45,756 bases of DNA from Planctomycetaceae bacterium (GCA_947474065.1 CANJHD010000012.1:1-45756); one strand, 5' to 3'. Shown: positions 16,112-24,130, numbered from the stretch's first letter. Numbers and translations are program-made. The notes: a model not told the origin generated them from the sequence alone.

Positions 16112-16797
16112 CTGCCCCGGAGATTGTGCCAACGACTGCTGACACCTCGTGGATTCGTTCACTCGGTGGTTGCTTCATTGTGTTTGACGGTCCTGATGGC
16201 AGCGGTAAGAGCACGCAATTCCGTCGCTTCGCAGACGTAGCACGTGCTGCAGGAGTTGATGTCGTAGAGGTGCGCGAACCTGGTGGCACCGCCATTGGTG
16301 AGAAGGTACGAGCCATCTTGCTCGACCCTGCCAACGCTGAGATGACTACACGCAGCGAGATGCTCCTATACATGGCGAGCCGCGCACAGTTGTATGAACA
16401 ACGCATTGCGCCTGCAATAGCAACGGGCGCATTAGTGCTTGCTGACCGGTTCATCTCGAGCACGCTCGCCTATCAAGGAACCGCTGGCGGTATCGATGAA
16501 GAAGAGATTCTCGCTGTTGGCAAGGTAGCCACTGGAAACCACTGGCCAGATCTCACTGTTGTATTCGATGTTGACACCGCTGTTGCAATGAATCGTCTCT
16601 CGCCGCTACTTGATCGCATGGAACAAAAAGGCTTTGACTTCCATGCGCGTGTACGCAGTGGATATCTCGCTCAAGCAGAACGATGGTCGCATCGCTATGC
16701 GGTGGTTAATTCCAGTGTTGCTCCAGATGCCGTGACGAATGGACTACTTGGTGCAATTCAGACATGGATGTCAAAGCAGCGCCTGCCGCGCAGTTAA
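16108..16797 (+). CDS. tmk: thymidylate kinase
   Basis: 229 aa. Phosphorylates dTMP to dTDP. The P-loop is FDGPDGSGKST (residues 26-36), followed by the substrate loop EPGGT and the DRFISSTLAYQG motif (the DR(F/Y) motif of TMPKs). The extra 20 N-terminal residues before the P-loop strand are unusual. It starts inside the end of the zinc-ribbon gene (ATGA overlap), so both form one transcript. A 275-bp gap follows. Confidence 0.95.
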   Translation: MTAPEIVPTTADTSWIRSLGGCFIVFDGPDGSGKSTQFRRFADVARAAGVDVVEVREPGGTAIGEKVRAILLDPANAEMTTRSEMLLYMASRAQLYEQRIAPAIATGALVLADRFISSTLAYQGTAGGIDEEEILAVGKVATGNHWPDLTVVFDVDTAVAMNRLSPLLDRMEQKGFDFHARVRSGYLAQAERWSHRYAVVNSSVAPDAVTNGLLGAIQTWMSKQRLPRS

Positions 16798-17072
16798 GTA
16801 ACTACGGGTGCGTTAGTAATTAGCCTGATGAAGCACACTCATGCGCTACCCGTGATCGCATCAATAGTCGACGCGCTTCATGATGATCGCACAAACCGCG
16901 TATTGAATTGTTCACACAAGTAGTCCACCACGCTCCCACATTGCAATGAAAGTTCGTAAATAGTGACGAACTTCCGCACGTGTTGTTCTGTTCCGCCGAA
17001 ACAGCGTGCATACTCCTCGGCGTGTGTGGACAGCACGCGGGGCACTGGCTGAACCGCAGATCGTGTGGGGAC
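16798..17072. other. 275-bp intergenic region upstream of the XRE/TPR regulator
   Basis: No gene is seen. It holds the inverted repeat at 16950-16973 and presumably the promoter of the regulator gene. No clear terminator for tmk was found. Confidence 0.4.
16950..16973. promoter_or_regulatory. 8-bp perfect inverted repeat, candidate operator
   Basis: AAGTTCGT (16950-16957) and ACGAACTT (16966-16973) flank the 8-base spacer AAATAGTG. The dyad lies about 100 bp before the XRE-type regulator gene, a usual place for an autoregulatory operator; the spacing of about 16 bp between arm centres suits a dimer bound to neighbouring turns. Confidence 0.45.
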
Positions 17073-18311
17073 ATGAATCCGAATGTTGCGCGTCGTGACC
17101 GGTTAAGCCGGTTCGTAGATCTAGCGCGCGTTTATCGTGGTTGGAGCCGGCAAGAGCTGGCCTCCAACCTTGGACGAGACCTTTCCAAAGTTGTTCCTGA
17201 CAGTGGCAATCCGAAGCTTGATTTGGTTATTGCGCTTGCGGATGCGCTTGATTGGAGTGTTGGTGATGTAGCGCAGTGTGTTTGGGAGTCACCACCGCTC
17301 GTGCTGGTGCCTGGTGAAGACTTTGCTGCACTCGATGCACAGGCGATCGAGTCGCACCGTGCTGGTGATTGGCGAGGCCTAATTGCAGGTGGACGGCGCT
17401 TGTTGGCGTCTGCGAACACGCCAGCGGAGCGAGCACGTGCGCTCAATCGGCTCTCTGGTGGCCACGATGGCCTTGGGCGATACTCCAAGAGCCTTGAGTG
17501 CCTGCGCGACGCGCTTTCACTCAGACCATTGACGCCGCAGTTGGAGTTGATGCTGCGCGTCAACCTTGTGGGTGCACACTATGCGCTTTGGCATGTCATT
17601 GAGGCACGGGCCACAGCACGTGAACTCGTTGATCGCTTTGAAATGCGCCCACCTAATGGTCGTGTTGAACGGGTTGCACAGGCATTTTCACTCATGTACC
17701 GCGGTCACTGCTCGCGCCGTGCGATTGCTACATGCAGCGAGGATGCAACTTGCAACGCCAGGGATGCGGCCACAGATTTGGAACGGTCGGGCACATTGTT
17801 CTCTGTTCTTGCCCGCGAGTTCGGCGACGATAGTTACGGTGGCGTTGCCAACACTTGCCGGGGTGCGTTACTTGAGGTTCATTGCACGCTTGGGCTTCTT
17901 GATCCCCTCGACGCAGTGTCGACAATTACAGAGGCTCTTGGTGGCGTTGAGGACCCTTTACTAGCTCCGCCCGGCGACTGGTTAGAAAGTTACGGTTGGT
18001 GGTGCATCTTTGGATGCAATGTGGCAATTCGTCATTTGGATGACCCGCACTTCCATCGAGCAATGGCCATATTTACCAACAAGGCGATTGAAATTGCGGA
18101 CCGACTAGGAAACTGGTCGCTACGAGAGCGTGCCTTCAGTCTTGAGCAAATGAGGCGGGAACGTCTTGAAAAATCTACTGGGTTTGAAGCCGAGTGGATT
18201 CTTGATGAAGAAGATGTCCGCACGATTGCTGGAACGATGGGAAGGTTTCCGTCGTTCCGTGAAACCGGCTGGCGAATCCTTGCTGATGCCCGCATTGTTG
18301 AAAAAGTATGA
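17073..18311 (+). CDS. XRE-family HTH regulator with TPR-like C-terminal domain (RRNPP-like architecture)
   Basis: 412 aa. Residues about 10-68 form an XRE/Cro-type helix-turn-helix (SRFVDLARVYRGWSRQELA, then LDLVIALADALDWSVGDVA). From about residue 85 the protein is helical with degenerate tetratricopeptide repeats: AIESHRAGDWRGLIAGGRRL, ALNRLSGGHDGLGRYSKSL, LRVNLVGAHYALWHVIEA. HTH plus TPR is the architecture of RRNPP peptide-sensing regulators of Gram-positives. Several Cys are scattered through the C-terminal half. The ATG at 17073 gives a normal HTH N-terminus; a frame open to 16980 is less likely. It ends 15 bp before a small exported protein with a strong ribosome site, so they are one operon. 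The peptide-sensing role is inference; it could be an ordinary stress or metabolite regulator. Confidence 0.7.
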   Translation: MNPNVARRDRLSRFVDLARVYRGWSRQELASNLGRDLSKVVPDSGNPKLDLVIALADALDWSVGDVAQCVWESPPLVLVPGEDFAALDAQAIESHRAGDWRGLIAGGRRLLASANTPAERARALNRLSGGHDGLGRYSKSLECLRDALSLRPLTPQLELMLRVNLVGAHYALWHVIEARATARELVDRFEMRPPNGRVERVAQAFSLMYRGHCSRRAIATCSEDATCNARDAATDLERSGTLFSVLAREFGDDSYGGVANTCRGALLEVHCTLGLLDPLDAVSTITEALGGVEDPLLAPPGDWLESYGWWCIFGCNVAIRHLDDPHFHRAMAIFTNKAIEIADRLGNWSLRERAFSLEQMRRERLEKSTGFEAEWILDEEDVRTIAGTMGRFPSFRETGWRILADARIVEKV

Positions 18312-18326
18312 AAGGAGGAATACACC

Positions 18327-18683
18327 ATGAACATGCATATTGAATTTCGTAACAACTCATTGGTTCGACCTCCGGGTCGCCTGACCATCACTTCACTTGC
18401 GATGATTCTGCTCTCTGCATCTGCAACGCTTGTTCCGTGCTCACAAGTGGTACACGCGGAGGGCCGTTCGGCGACCCCGTTCGAAGCCGAACGCGTCACC
18501 GTCGAACGGCGGCGCTGGTGGCTCGACCAATGGGCCCATTCGATGCAGGAAACGTGCTTCATCAACTGGATGAATGTCCAGTTCGGAAGTGCCACCTGGC
18601 AATTGGTTATGACCGTCGAGCAGGTCAACACCATTTATCTGACATGGATGATGATTTCAGAAACGAGGTTCCCGCTGGATTGA
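18327..18683 (+). CDS. small exported Trp-rich protein, partner of the XRE/TPR regulator
   Basis: 118 aa, not recognised. An N-terminal charged region and hydrophobic core (about residues 19-37) end in VVHA, a plausible signal peptidase I site after A44, giving a mature protein of about 74 residues. The mature part has six Trp, several in WW/W-x-x-W-like spacing, a basic cluster (VERRRWW) and one Cys. A Cys inside the signal is preceded by Val-Pro, so a lipoprotein signal is unlikely. It has the strongest Shine-Dalgarno site in the window (AAAGGAGGA), so it is made at a higher rate than its regulator neighbour. By position it could be the secreted ligand, effector or target of that regulator. 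Confidence 0.65.
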   Translation: MNMHIEFRNNSLVRPPGRLTITSLAMILLSASATLVPCSQVVHAEGRSATPFEAERVTVERRRWWLDQWAHSMQETCFINWMNVQFGSATWQLVMTVEQVNTIYLTWMMISETRFPLD

Positions 18684-18771
18684 CGTACGTCTACCCGGAA
18701 CTACCCGTAAAGCCACGCGGTTAGAGCCACCGGCTATTTGGATTAGTCCGGGTATTTAAGGCTGCTTCGCG

Positions 18772-18804
18772 ATCGGGCGGAGTCTCATCTAGACTCCGCC
18801 CGAT
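18772..18804. promoter_or_regulatory. 14-bp perfect palindrome spanning the gmk -10 box and start codon
   Basis: The arms 18772-18785 and 18791-18804 are perfect complements around the 5-base loop CATCT. The right arm contains the candidate -10 box TAGACT (18790-18795, starting in the loop) and the first two bases of the gmk ATG. No T-tract follows on either strand, so it is not a normal terminator. If gmk mRNA is leaderless the dyad would act mainly as DNA, for example as a repressor site; as RNA from an upstream promoter it would hide the start codon. Confidence 0.55.
18790..18795 (+). promoter_or_regulatory. candidate -10 box (TAGACT) of gmk
   Basis: TAGACT is followed by seven bases (CCGCCCG) and the ATG at 18803. 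No Shine-Dalgarno site exists; the box is embedded in a long palindrome. Confidence 0.45.
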
Positions 18805-19441
18805 GGGCGCCAGTGGACATGCAGCAAACAATCACGCTTCGACACAGCAGAGCGCTCACGAGCATCATTCTGGGTTGCTGCTTCTCATCTGTGGGCCATC
18901 AGGCGTTGGGAAGACCACCATCGTCCATGAACTGATCCGCAGGTTCGGTGGACTATTTTCTATCAGCGCTACTACGAGGCAGAAGTCGCCGCAGGAACGG
19001 GACGGAGTCGATTATTTCTTTCTTGATGAATCTACATTTCAGAAGTGGATCGACGAGAATCGTTTCCTAGAACACGCACAGGTGTTTGGCCGCTCGTGGT
19101 ACGGGACGCCCGAAGCTGCCGTGCGCGCGGAACTGGCAAAGGGGCATATGGTGGTGCTCGATATTGACGTGCAGGGAGCAGACAACGTGCGCAAGCACAT
19201 GCCGGATGCGCTTGCGGTCTTCATTCTTCCACCGGACGAGCACGAACTACTTAAGCGCCTGCGCGCCCGTGGACGCGAGGATGAGGCCGCTATTCAGCGG
19301 CGGTTCGCAGAGAGCAAACTTGAGATCGCGCGCGCTACGCATGGCAACACTTTCGATGCATTTGTAGTGAATGACACACTACCGCGTGCTACGGATGAAG
19401 TCTCCGCAATTGTCGCGGCGCGAATTGCTAAACGCTCCTAA
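18803..19441 (+). CDS. gmk: guanylate kinase
   Basis: 212 aa. Phosphorylates GMP to GDP. The P-loop GPSGVGKTT is at residues 31-39, SATTRQKSPQERDGVDYFF is the GMP-binding region, and LDIDVQGADNVR and ILPPDEHELLKRLRAR are family motifs. The first 23 residues, rich in His, Ser and Ala, are an extension not needed for the fold. There is no start between it and the P-loop strand that would give a full domain except a TTG very close to the fold, so the ATG is kept. Its start codon is part of a 14-bp palindrome. Confidence 0.95.
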   Translation: MGASGHAANNHASTQQSAHEHHSGLLLLICGPSGVGKTTIVHELIRRFGGLFSISATTRQKSPQERDGVDYFFLDESTFQKWIDENRFLEHAQVFGRSWYGTPEAAVRAELAKGHMVVLDIDVQGADNVRKHMPDALAVFILPPDEHELLKRLRARGREDEAAIQRRFAESKLEIARATHGNTFDAFVVNDTLPRATDEVSAIVAARIAKRS

Positions 19442-19638
19442 TGCCGCTCGTTTATTCATAAACAGTGCCTGAATTCCTGCGAATTCTGTCAGCCAATAGC
19501 CTATTGATGGCGGAATCCACGGATCAGCACTCCTAATTTCGGAATCCACTTTGAGACCGCGACGTATCGACAAGCTAAAGTAGTGCTACTGAGTGCACCC
19601 GCACTACCCCGGCGACGGCGCCCGCAATATTGAGGCTA

Positions 19639-20688
19639 ATGTTGAGTACAGCACCGATTTCACTCCCGCGTCCGCCCGCCACCAATCCAATTGAATTGTT
19701 GGTCCGTTACACAGTGCCGATTGTCACTGTTCACTTACTAGCGTTGTTGGTGTTTGTGCCAGCATTCTTCTCATGGACCGGTGTGATCCTTTGTGTTGCC
19801 GGAATCCATGTGTTTGGGCAAACCATCACCATGGGCTATCACCGCCTGCTCGCACACCGCAGCTTTAATACCCCACGCTGGTTTGAACACACGCTTGTCC
19901 TTGGTGCACTCTGCTGCCTTGAGGATTCGCCAGCGCGTTGGACCGCTACGCATCGCATGCATCATGCGCACAGCGACGAGCCTGAAGACCCACACAGTCC
20001 ACTAGTGACCTTCCTTTGGGGCCATGTTTGGTGGGTGATGGTGCGCAACCGAGACCTGCACCACCGCACTAACTATGACAAGTATGCCCGTGACATCTTG
20101 CGAGATCCGTTCTATATGTGGATCGAGAAGAATGCATGGAGCCCGCTGTGGTTCTATTTGGCGCAATGTGCGATCTACGTTGCTATTGGATTCGGTGTCG
20201 CGCTCACGTGGACCGATTTCACTGGAGCCGCACTCTTTGCAGCGAGTGTCCTTATTTGGGGCGTATTCCTGCGCACTGTGATCGTCTGGCACATCACATG
20301 GAGCGTCAATAGCCTCACGCATATGTTTGGATATCGCAACCATGACACCGAGGAACACAGCCAGAACAATTGGTTCGTGGCTCTTGTGGCTGCTGGTGAG
20401 GGTTGGCATAACAACCACCACGCCGACCCTGCGTGTTGCACCAACCAGCACCGCTGGTGGGAATTGGATGTGACCTACTGGGAACTGCGAGCGATGTCTT
20501 TGGTCGGACTGACCAGCCAGTTGTCGCCGCGCCGCGAGGTGCGTGCTGCAGAGGCTATTGCTGCGGCCGCTGCGCGAGCAAAGTTAAAGGCGAGCGATAC
20601 GGTCGCGACTGCTGGCACAGGAGCCGGATCGCAACAAGTCGTTGGTGCGGCGAAAGCCAGTGCATCGAGCGCTGCGAGCACTGCATAA
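19639..20688 (+). CDS. acyl-CoA/fatty-acid desaturase (delta-9 type)
   Basis: 349 aa membrane di-iron enzyme that introduces a double bond into saturated acyl chains. The three histidine boxes are HRLLAHR, HRMHHAH and HNNHH, in the order and spacing of stearoyl-CoA desaturases; hydrophobic helices lie before the first and between the second and third boxes. The C-terminal 60 residues are Ala/Ser-rich and low-complexity. The ATG at 19639 follows a GAGG-containing stretch; a TTG at 19630 is an alternative. It probably tunes membrane fluidity. The 190-bp gap before it holds the 10-mer CGGAATCCAC twice and no gene. Confidence 0.93.
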   Translation: MLSTAPISLPRPPATNPIELLVRYTVPIVTVHLLALLVFVPAFFSWTGVILCVAGIHVFGQTITMGYHRLLAHRSFNTPRWFEHTLVLGALCCLEDSPARWTATHRMHHAHSDEPEDPHSPLVTFLWGHVWWVMVRNRDLHHRTNYDKYARDILRDPFYMWIEKNAWSPLWFYLAQCAIYVAIGFGVALTWTDFTGAALFAASVLIWGVFLRTVIVWHITWSVNSLTHMFGYRNHDTEEHSQNNWFVALVAAGEGWHNNHHADPACCTNQHRWWELDVTYWELRAMSLVGLTSQLSPRREVRAAEAIAAAAARAKLKASDTVATAGTGAGSQQVVGAAKASASSAASTA

Positions 20689-20705
20689 ATCCCCGCTCAA
20701 ATCGC

Positions 20706-21485
20706 TTAGGACTCGGCAGATTCCTCGGTTACCTGGGGCGGTCCAATGACGGCACTGCCCACTCGAACCATGTTTGATCCGCACTGGACCGCGATTTCGA
20801 AGTCAGAAGTCATACCCATCGAGAGAACGTCGAAGCGTTCGCCGCCGGCGCCAACCTGACGAATATCCTCGTAGAGCTCGCGGCAGCGTTCAAATGTGGC
20901 GCGTGCGGCATCGGCTCCGCCCGTCAGTGGCGCCATGCACATCAGGCCTCGCGGTCGAACATTAACCATTGTGTCGATCTGCGCAACAAGGTGACGCGCG
21001 GCGCCTGGGGCAACGCCCTGCTTCGACGACTCGCCGCTCACATTCACTTCAATCAGCACCTCGATGGGAGTTTCGCGGCGTGTTGCGGCGATCTGGATTT
21101 CTTCTGCAAGGCGCAAGCTATCGACCGAGTGAATCAAGCGCGTTGCTTCAACGGCCTTCTTCACCTTGTTGCGCTGCATTGTGCCAATCATGTGCCAGCG
21201 CACCACGGGCGCTGTGCCGCCGAGTTCAGCGTGACGCGCGCGCCACTCATCAATCTGAGCGGTGCGCTGCAACAATTGCTGCACACGATTTTCTGCGAAG
21301 TCCACTTGACCCAACTGCATAAGCTCGCGAATCTGCTCTACCGACCCACTCTTAGATACCACCACCAGCATGATGTCTTCTGATCGGCGACCCGCCGACT
21401 TTGCGGCGGTCGCGATACGGGATTGCACATCCATGTAGCGCTGCTTGAGGGTCGTTCCGTTCGCGTCCTGCGTTCCGGTGGTCAT
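20706..21485 (-). CDS. YggS/PROSC-family pyridoxal-phosphate homeostasis protein
   Basis: 259 aa. Binds PLP in a TIM-barrel-like fold of the alanine racemase N-terminal type, but has no racemase C-terminal domain. The PLP lysine is in VVVSKS; further motifs are FAENRVQQLLQ, WHMIGTMQRNKVKKA and LSMGMTSDFEIAVQCGSNMVRVGSAVIG. Loss of such proteins disturbs B6 and amino-acid pools in other bacteria. The ATG at 21485 is six bases after TATCCT. It is divergent from gpmI. Confidence 0.94.
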   Translation of the reverse strand: MTTGTQDANGTTLKQRYMDVQSRIATAAKSAGRRSEDIMLVVVSKSGSVEQIRELMQLGQVDFAENRVQQLLQRTAQIDEWRARHAELGGTAPVVRWHMIGTMQRNKVKKAVEATRLIHSVDSLRLAEEIQIAATRRETPIEVLIEVNVSGESSKQGVAPGAARHLVAQIDTMVNVRPRGLMCMAPLTGGADAARATFERCRELYEDIRQVGAGGERFDVLSMGMTSDFEIAVQCGSNMVRVGSAVIGPPQVTEESAES

Positions 21486-21491
21486 ATGGGA

Positions 21492-21497
21492 AGGATA
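21492..21497 (-). promoter_or_regulatory. candidate -10 box (TATCCT) of the PLP homeostasis gene
   Basis: On the minus strand TATCCT is followed by six bases (TCCCAT) and the ATG. No Shine-Dalgarno site is seen. Confidence 0.5.
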
Positions 21498-21630
21498 CGG
21501 CGCACGGCAGGATGGTGATGAGGGGTGCCACGGATGGGTACTCGGGAGGGTTCCGCGGATGTGATGTGGCGAATTCGCCGCCATGCGGTGCGTTGCGATG
21601 GTGGCGTGGCGCTACGGTGCGTCTCATTCG

Positions 21631-21636
21631 TATCCT
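21631..21636 (+). promoter_or_regulatory. candidate -10 box (TATCCT) of gpmI
   Basis: TATCCT is followed by eight bases (CAGCACTG) and the ATG at 21645. No Shine-Dalgarno site is seen. Confidence 0.5.
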
Positions 21637-21644
21637 CAGCACTG

Positions 21645-23285
21645 ATGAGCGCCAATCAGACCAACGCGAAGCCAAGTAATTCCCCTTGCATCTTGATTAT
21701 CCGGGATGGCTGGGGAATCAATCCGCATCCAGAGGAGCGCGCGACGGACGGCACCAGGCTTGCGAAGGCGCCCGTATGCGACCAATTGGAGCGCGAATGG
21801 CCACACACGCTCATCAAGACTTCTGGCGAAGACGTTGGTCTACCAATCGAGAATGGTGAACCAGTGATGGGCAACAGTGAGGTTGGGCACCAGAACATCG
21901 GTGCTGGTCGAATTGTTGACCAAGAGCTCATGCGGATCACGCGCGCAGTGCGAAGTGGAGAATTTGCGCGCAACGAAGGCTTGGTTGCGGCGTGCGCGCA
22001 CGCGAAGGGAATGACTGATGATGGTCAAGCGCGGGCGCTGCACATCATGGGACTTGTGAGCGGTGGCAAGGTGCACAGCGACTTTGCACACCTTGAGGCG
22101 CTCGTGCGTCTTGCAAACGCGCAAGGCGTACCGGCCGATCGCGTGTTCGTGCATGTCTTTACCGATGGTCGCGATACGGCTCAGCAGAGCGGACTTCCCG
22201 TTGTCGAGCGGCTCGAGGTGTTGCTTGCCGAGGCTGGTGGTCGTATTGCAACGGTGATCGGTCGCTATTGGGCGATGGATCGCGATTTCCGCTGGGACCG
22301 CGTAGAACGGGCGTGGAACGCAATCATGGGGCGCCCGGGAACAGTGTCAGGGGCAAGCGCCGCGCAAGTCATGCGCGACTATTACGCAAAGCCAATATCA
22401 GCAAACATGTCAGGCGATGAGTTCATTCCGCCCACGCGAATTCTTCTTGACGCTGGTATCCCGAAAGACGGCGACGCAGTGGTGTTCTTTAACTTCCGCG
22501 GTGATCGACCGCGCGAACTCACTATGGCATTCGTTCTACCGGATGAAGCATGGGCAAACGTGAAGTCGGGCGGATTTTCCCGCGATCCGCGCCCGCATGG
22601 TCTGCACTTTGTAACCATGACGGGATACGAGCAAGGACTGCCTGTGCGAGTGGCGTTCGAGCGCCCAGCGAAGATGGTGCACATCATGGGCGAGTGGATT
22701 TCAAGCTTGGGGCTCACGCAGTTTCGCTGTGCGGAGACAGAAAAATTCCCGCACGTCACATTCTTCTTCAATGACTATCGCGAAGAACCGTTTCCGGGAG
22801 AGCGCCGCATACTGATCCCAAGTCCGAAGAACGTGGAAACCTACGATCAGAAGCCTGAAATGAGCGCATATGGGGTTCGGGATGCGGTGCTCGAACGAAT
22901 TGCGGCGCCGGATTGTGAACCATTCATTGTGGTGAACTTTGCCAACCCAGACATGGTTGGTCACACAGGGAACCTAGCGGCCGTGATCAAGGCGTGCGAG
23001 GTGGTTGATGAATGTGTTGGCCAAATTATGGCTGCGACACTCAAGCGTGGCGGCAGCTTGTTGATCACTGCGGATCACGGCAACGCAGAGCAGATGAAGG
23101 ACCCAAAGACTGGTGAGCCACAGACTGCGCACACAAATTTCACGGTAGAAATGTTCGTGGTCGGGGAAGCATTCCGCGGAAAGAGGCTCCGCGAGGGAGG
23201 CCGCCTAGCGGACATCGCGCCAACAATGCTGGCGATGATGGGGCTGCTCAAGCCCGCGGAGATGAGCGGCAAGAGCCTCCTCTAA
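21645..23285 (+). CDS. gpmI: 2,3-bisphosphoglycerate-independent phosphoglycerate mutase
   Basis: 546 aa. Interconverts 3- and 2-phosphoglycerate in glycolysis, with two metal ions and a serine nucleophile. The metal Asp is in IIRDGWG (D21); the nucleophile is S78 in MGNSEVGHQNIGAG; TDGRDT, GRYWAMDRDFRWDR and ITADHGNAEQM are further family motifs. It is slightly longer than the usual 510 residues. The longer open frame from 21525 is not used because the ATG at 21645 stands eight bases after a TATCCT box. The TAA stop overlaps the first two bases of the left end of the REP-type element. Confidence 0.96.
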   Translation: MSANQTNAKPSNSPCILIIRDGWGINPHPEERATDGTRLAKAPVCDQLEREWPHTLIKTSGEDVGLPIENGEPVMGNSEVGHQNIGAGRIVDQELMRITRAVRSGEFARNEGLVAACAHAKGMTDDGQARALHIMGLVSGGKVHSDFAHLEALVRLANAQGVPADRVFVHVFTDGRDTAQQSGLPVVERLEVLLAEAGGRIATVIGRYWAMDRDFRWDRVERAWNAIMGRPGTVSGASAAQVMRDYYAKPISANMSGDEFIPPTRILLDAGIPKDGDAVVFFNFRGDRPRELTMAFVLPDEAWANVKSGGFSRDPRPHGLHFVTMTGYEQGLPVRVAFERPAKMVHIMGEWISSLGLTQFRCAETEKFPHVTFFFNDYREEPFPGERRILIPSPKNVETYDQKPEMSAYGVRDAVLERIAAPDCEPFIVVNFANPDMVGHTGNLAAVIKACEVVDECVGQIMAATLKRGGSLLITADHGNAEQMKDPKTGEPQTAHTNFTVEMFVVGEAFRGKRLREGGRLADIAPTMLAMMGLLKPAEMSGKSLL

Positions 23286-23321
23286 ATTGTGTCCGGGGTA
23301 TCCCTGCACCTATTTATTCGG
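23284..23321 (+). repeat. left inverted end of the REP-type element
   Basis: 38 bp beginning AAATTGTGTCC and containing the near-palindrome GGGGTATCCC, which may fold as a small hairpin. It matches the reverse complement of 24093-24130 with three substitutions. Confidence 0.85.
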
Positions 23322-23387
23322 CCCTTCCGGCTGCTGCCTTTTCTCGCTAAATCCAATATATGTCGAATTGGACGGGATGATGATCGC

Positions 23388-24056
23388 ATGCCCAGACGGC
23401 GCCGGCAGATCATTCCAGGTGTTGAGCACCATGTCACGCAACGAGCCTCCCACGGGAGGTTCATCCTGCGCGACAACAGGTGCAAGGCGATGCTCATGTC
23501 GCTGCTGATCAATTGGTCGAAAAGGCTCGGCGTCCGGATCGCAGGTCACGTGCTGATGGATAACCACTTCCATCTCAGCGCACTTCCGCCGGACGATAGT
23601 TCGCTGAGCCTCATGATGGCCCGCGTCACCGCGGACTTCTCAAGGTGGTTCAACACGGGTCTTAGCGATGTCGGTCCTAACTGGCAAGGGCCGTTCTACG
23701 CTGCTCCGATGGACGATCGGCATGCCGTCATGGCGCTGCGATACATCGAGCGTAATCCTGTCGAGGCAGGAATATGCGATCTGCCGTGGGAATACGAATG
23801 GTCGAGCGCGGCTCACCATTGCGGAATGGGTCCCCGACCCAACATCATCACGCACGACACTCGGCCTGCCGGCGTCGATGCGCGTAATTGGCGCGAGTTC
23901 GTGCTCGAACGCCCGGACGATGACGAGGTCCGCCGGCTGAATGATTGTTCCGTCCGTGGAATTCCCTTTGCCGATGAGCAATGGATCGAGCACGTTGAAG
24001 CGGCAGTCGGCCGGAGCATTCGCCCGCGCCCCGTCGGCCGCCCACGCAACAAGTGA
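23388..24056 (+). CDS. REP-associated tyrosine transposase (Y1/HUH)
   Basis: 222 aa, the normal size of the RAYT group. The HUH motif is in MDNHFHLSALP, and the catalytic Tyr is in ALRYIERNPVEAG, with QGPFYAAPMDD between; the start RRRRQIIPGVEHHVTQR matches the family pattern of a basic N-terminus followed by the first strand. Such enzymes nick single-stranded DNA at REP hairpins. The ATG at 23388 was chosen to fit the family N-terminus; an upstream frame runs through the inverted end. A short stem (CGTCT/AGACG, 24072-24088 region) follows the stop. The gene is intact, so the element could still be active. Confidence 0.9.
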   Translation: MPRRRRQIIPGVEHHVTQRASHGRFILRDNRCKAMLMSLLINWSKRLGVRIAGHVLMDNHFHLSALPPDDSSLSLMMARVTADFSRWFNTGLSDVGPNWQGPFYAAPMDDRHAVMALRYIERNPVEAGICDLPWEYEWSSAAHHCGMGPRPNIITHDTRPAGVDARNWREFVLERPDDDEVRRLNDCSVRGIPFADEQWIEHVEAAVGRSIRPRPVGRPRNK

Positions 24057-24092
24057 AACCTAGGGGAGAGTTCGTCTAGCGACAGACGCCAA

Positions 24093-24130
24093 CCGGATAA
24101 ATAGGTGCGGGGATACCCTGGACACAATTT
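24093..24130 (-). repeat. right inverted end of the REP-type element
   Basis: 38 bp, inverted copy of the left end; its last base is the last base of the lpdA stop codon on the minus strand. Confidence 0.85.

Larger units (their letters stand above)
23284..24130 (+). mobile_element. REP-type (IS200/IS605-like, RAYT) element, 847 bp
   Basis: A single Y1/HUH transposase gene is bracketed by near-identical 38-bp inverted ends (23284-23321 and 24093-24130; 35 of 38 positions match). Both outer edges touch the stop codons of the flanking convergent genes gpmI and lpdA: each gene's TAA runs directly into the AAATTGTGTCC end. No target-site duplication is visible. Classical IS200/IS605 elements have subterminal hairpins rather than long inverted ends; a gene flanked by inverted REP-like units is typical of REP-associated transposase loci. 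Confidence 0.75.

Noticed and set aside
18327-18460. Lipoprotein signal in the small exported protein
   Set aside because: The Cys after the hydrophobic core is preceded by Val-Pro, which does not fit a lipobox; a signal peptidase I site follows closely.
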